Source of the DNA: CAZUTK01 sp964623265
GTDB lineage: Bacteria; Electryoneota; B3-LCP
Assembly: GCA_964623265.1 (NCBI GenBank)
Contig: CAZUTK010000065.1
Coordinates: forward strand, 1-15,483
Direction: 5' to 3'
Length of the DNA: 15,483 nt
The translations under genes were made by a program, and so were the position numbers. Shown here in pieces: positions 15,308 to 15,483 of this stretch; position 1 is the first letter of the stretch; every line of letters begins with the position of its first letter. The notes beneath the pieces were generated by a model. That model saw only the letters and a program-made list of their open reading frames with translations. It ran no database searches and had not been told where the DNA came from.

Positions 15308-15356
15308 CCGAAACAGGGGCGGATGCTCTTCCGCCTCTGTTTGCTCTCGGTTTTTT
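15308..15356 (+). terminator. Rho-independent terminator after the 13327 gene
   Basis: A 13-bp stem with one G-T pair (15311-15323 with 15330-15342) closes a 6-base loop. An outer CCGA/TCGG pairing (15308-15311 with 15347-15350) leads directly to six T (15351-15356). The core GGGGCGG resembles the stems at 6013 and 13147. Confidence 0.8.
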
Positions 15357-15400
15357 CATCTCCCTACAGCGGAAAGTTCCGTGAATTGAGTAAGAAACTA

Positions 15401-15433
15401 TTGCGAAAGAACTAAAATTTTCCTACCTTATAT
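15401..15433 (+). promoter_or_regulatory. Tentative promoter of a gene beyond the right edge
   Basis: TTGCGA (15401-15406), 17 bp, then TACCTT (15424-15429) within TACCTTATAT, as upstream of the 13327 gene. The remaining 50 bases to the window edge contain no clear start codon with a ribosome-binding site. Nothing else is seen between the terminator and the edge. Confidence 0.3.
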
Positions 15434-15483
15434 GCTGAATCATTTTATCTGAAATTTCCCACAACGCAGGGACTTCCCTGCTT

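Noticed and set aside
1..15483. CRISPR array, insertion sequence, toxin-antitoxin or other defence system
   Set aside because: No regularly spaced repeats, transposase motifs or terminal inverted repeats were seen. The coding space is filled by the genes listed.

Overview
The window looks like chromosome of a Gram-negative, FCB-group bacterium outside the classical Bacteroidota, for example the KSB1, Zixibacteria, Calditrichota or Marinimicrobia type of lineage. I cannot name the phylum from the sequence alone. Five of the large proteins carry a signal peptide and a C-terminal type IX secretion (T9SS, Por) type A sorting domain: a PNPFN-type motif, then (L)PSG(I/V)Y, then a short hydrophobic end closing in Lys. 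Against a typical Bacteroidota genome are the good Shine-Dalgarno sequences in front of most genes and the sigma70-like promoters (TTGAC[A/T], 17 bp, TATATT).

Layout. 1-355 (-) is the 5' part of a proline dehydrogenase that leaves the window. After a 323-bp divergent spacer comes an apparent three-gene operon on +: a T9SS-exported S8 subtilase (679-3882), a tiny two-TM LapA-domain membrane protein (3903-4121) and a T9SS-exported M14 zinc carboxypeptidase (4170-5927). It ends at a strong hairpin at 6013 that is probably bidirectional. Facing it on - is a T9SS surface protein (6061-7404). Its likely promoter directly abuts a 35-codon relic of another T9SS sorting domain (7466-7573). Upstream on - is a TrmB-family regulator (7645-8478). 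Divergent from that, on +, are tRNA-Leu(UAG) (8708-8791) and, 26 bp later with no promoter or ribosome-binding site of its own, a DUF2723 GT-C glycosyltransferase with TPRs (8818-10869). Two more T9SS cargo genes follow as single transcription units: a multidomain adhesin-like protein (11087-13129) and a predicted beta-propeller protein (13327-15273), each closed by a GC-rich hairpin.

How it fits together (inference). The theme is the cell surface and extracellular protein breakdown. An endopeptidase and a carboxypeptidase are co-transcribed and both sent out by T9SS, and proline dehydrogenase next door could use one of the amino acids released. The glycosyltransferase could modify exported proteins. 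The T9SS machinery itself is not in the window. I see no CRISPR, insertion sequence, phage or plasmid gene. The most unusual points are the sorting-domain relic beside a near-consensus promoter, the tRNA acting as leader of a protein gene, and the family resemblance of promoters and terminators around the cargo genes.
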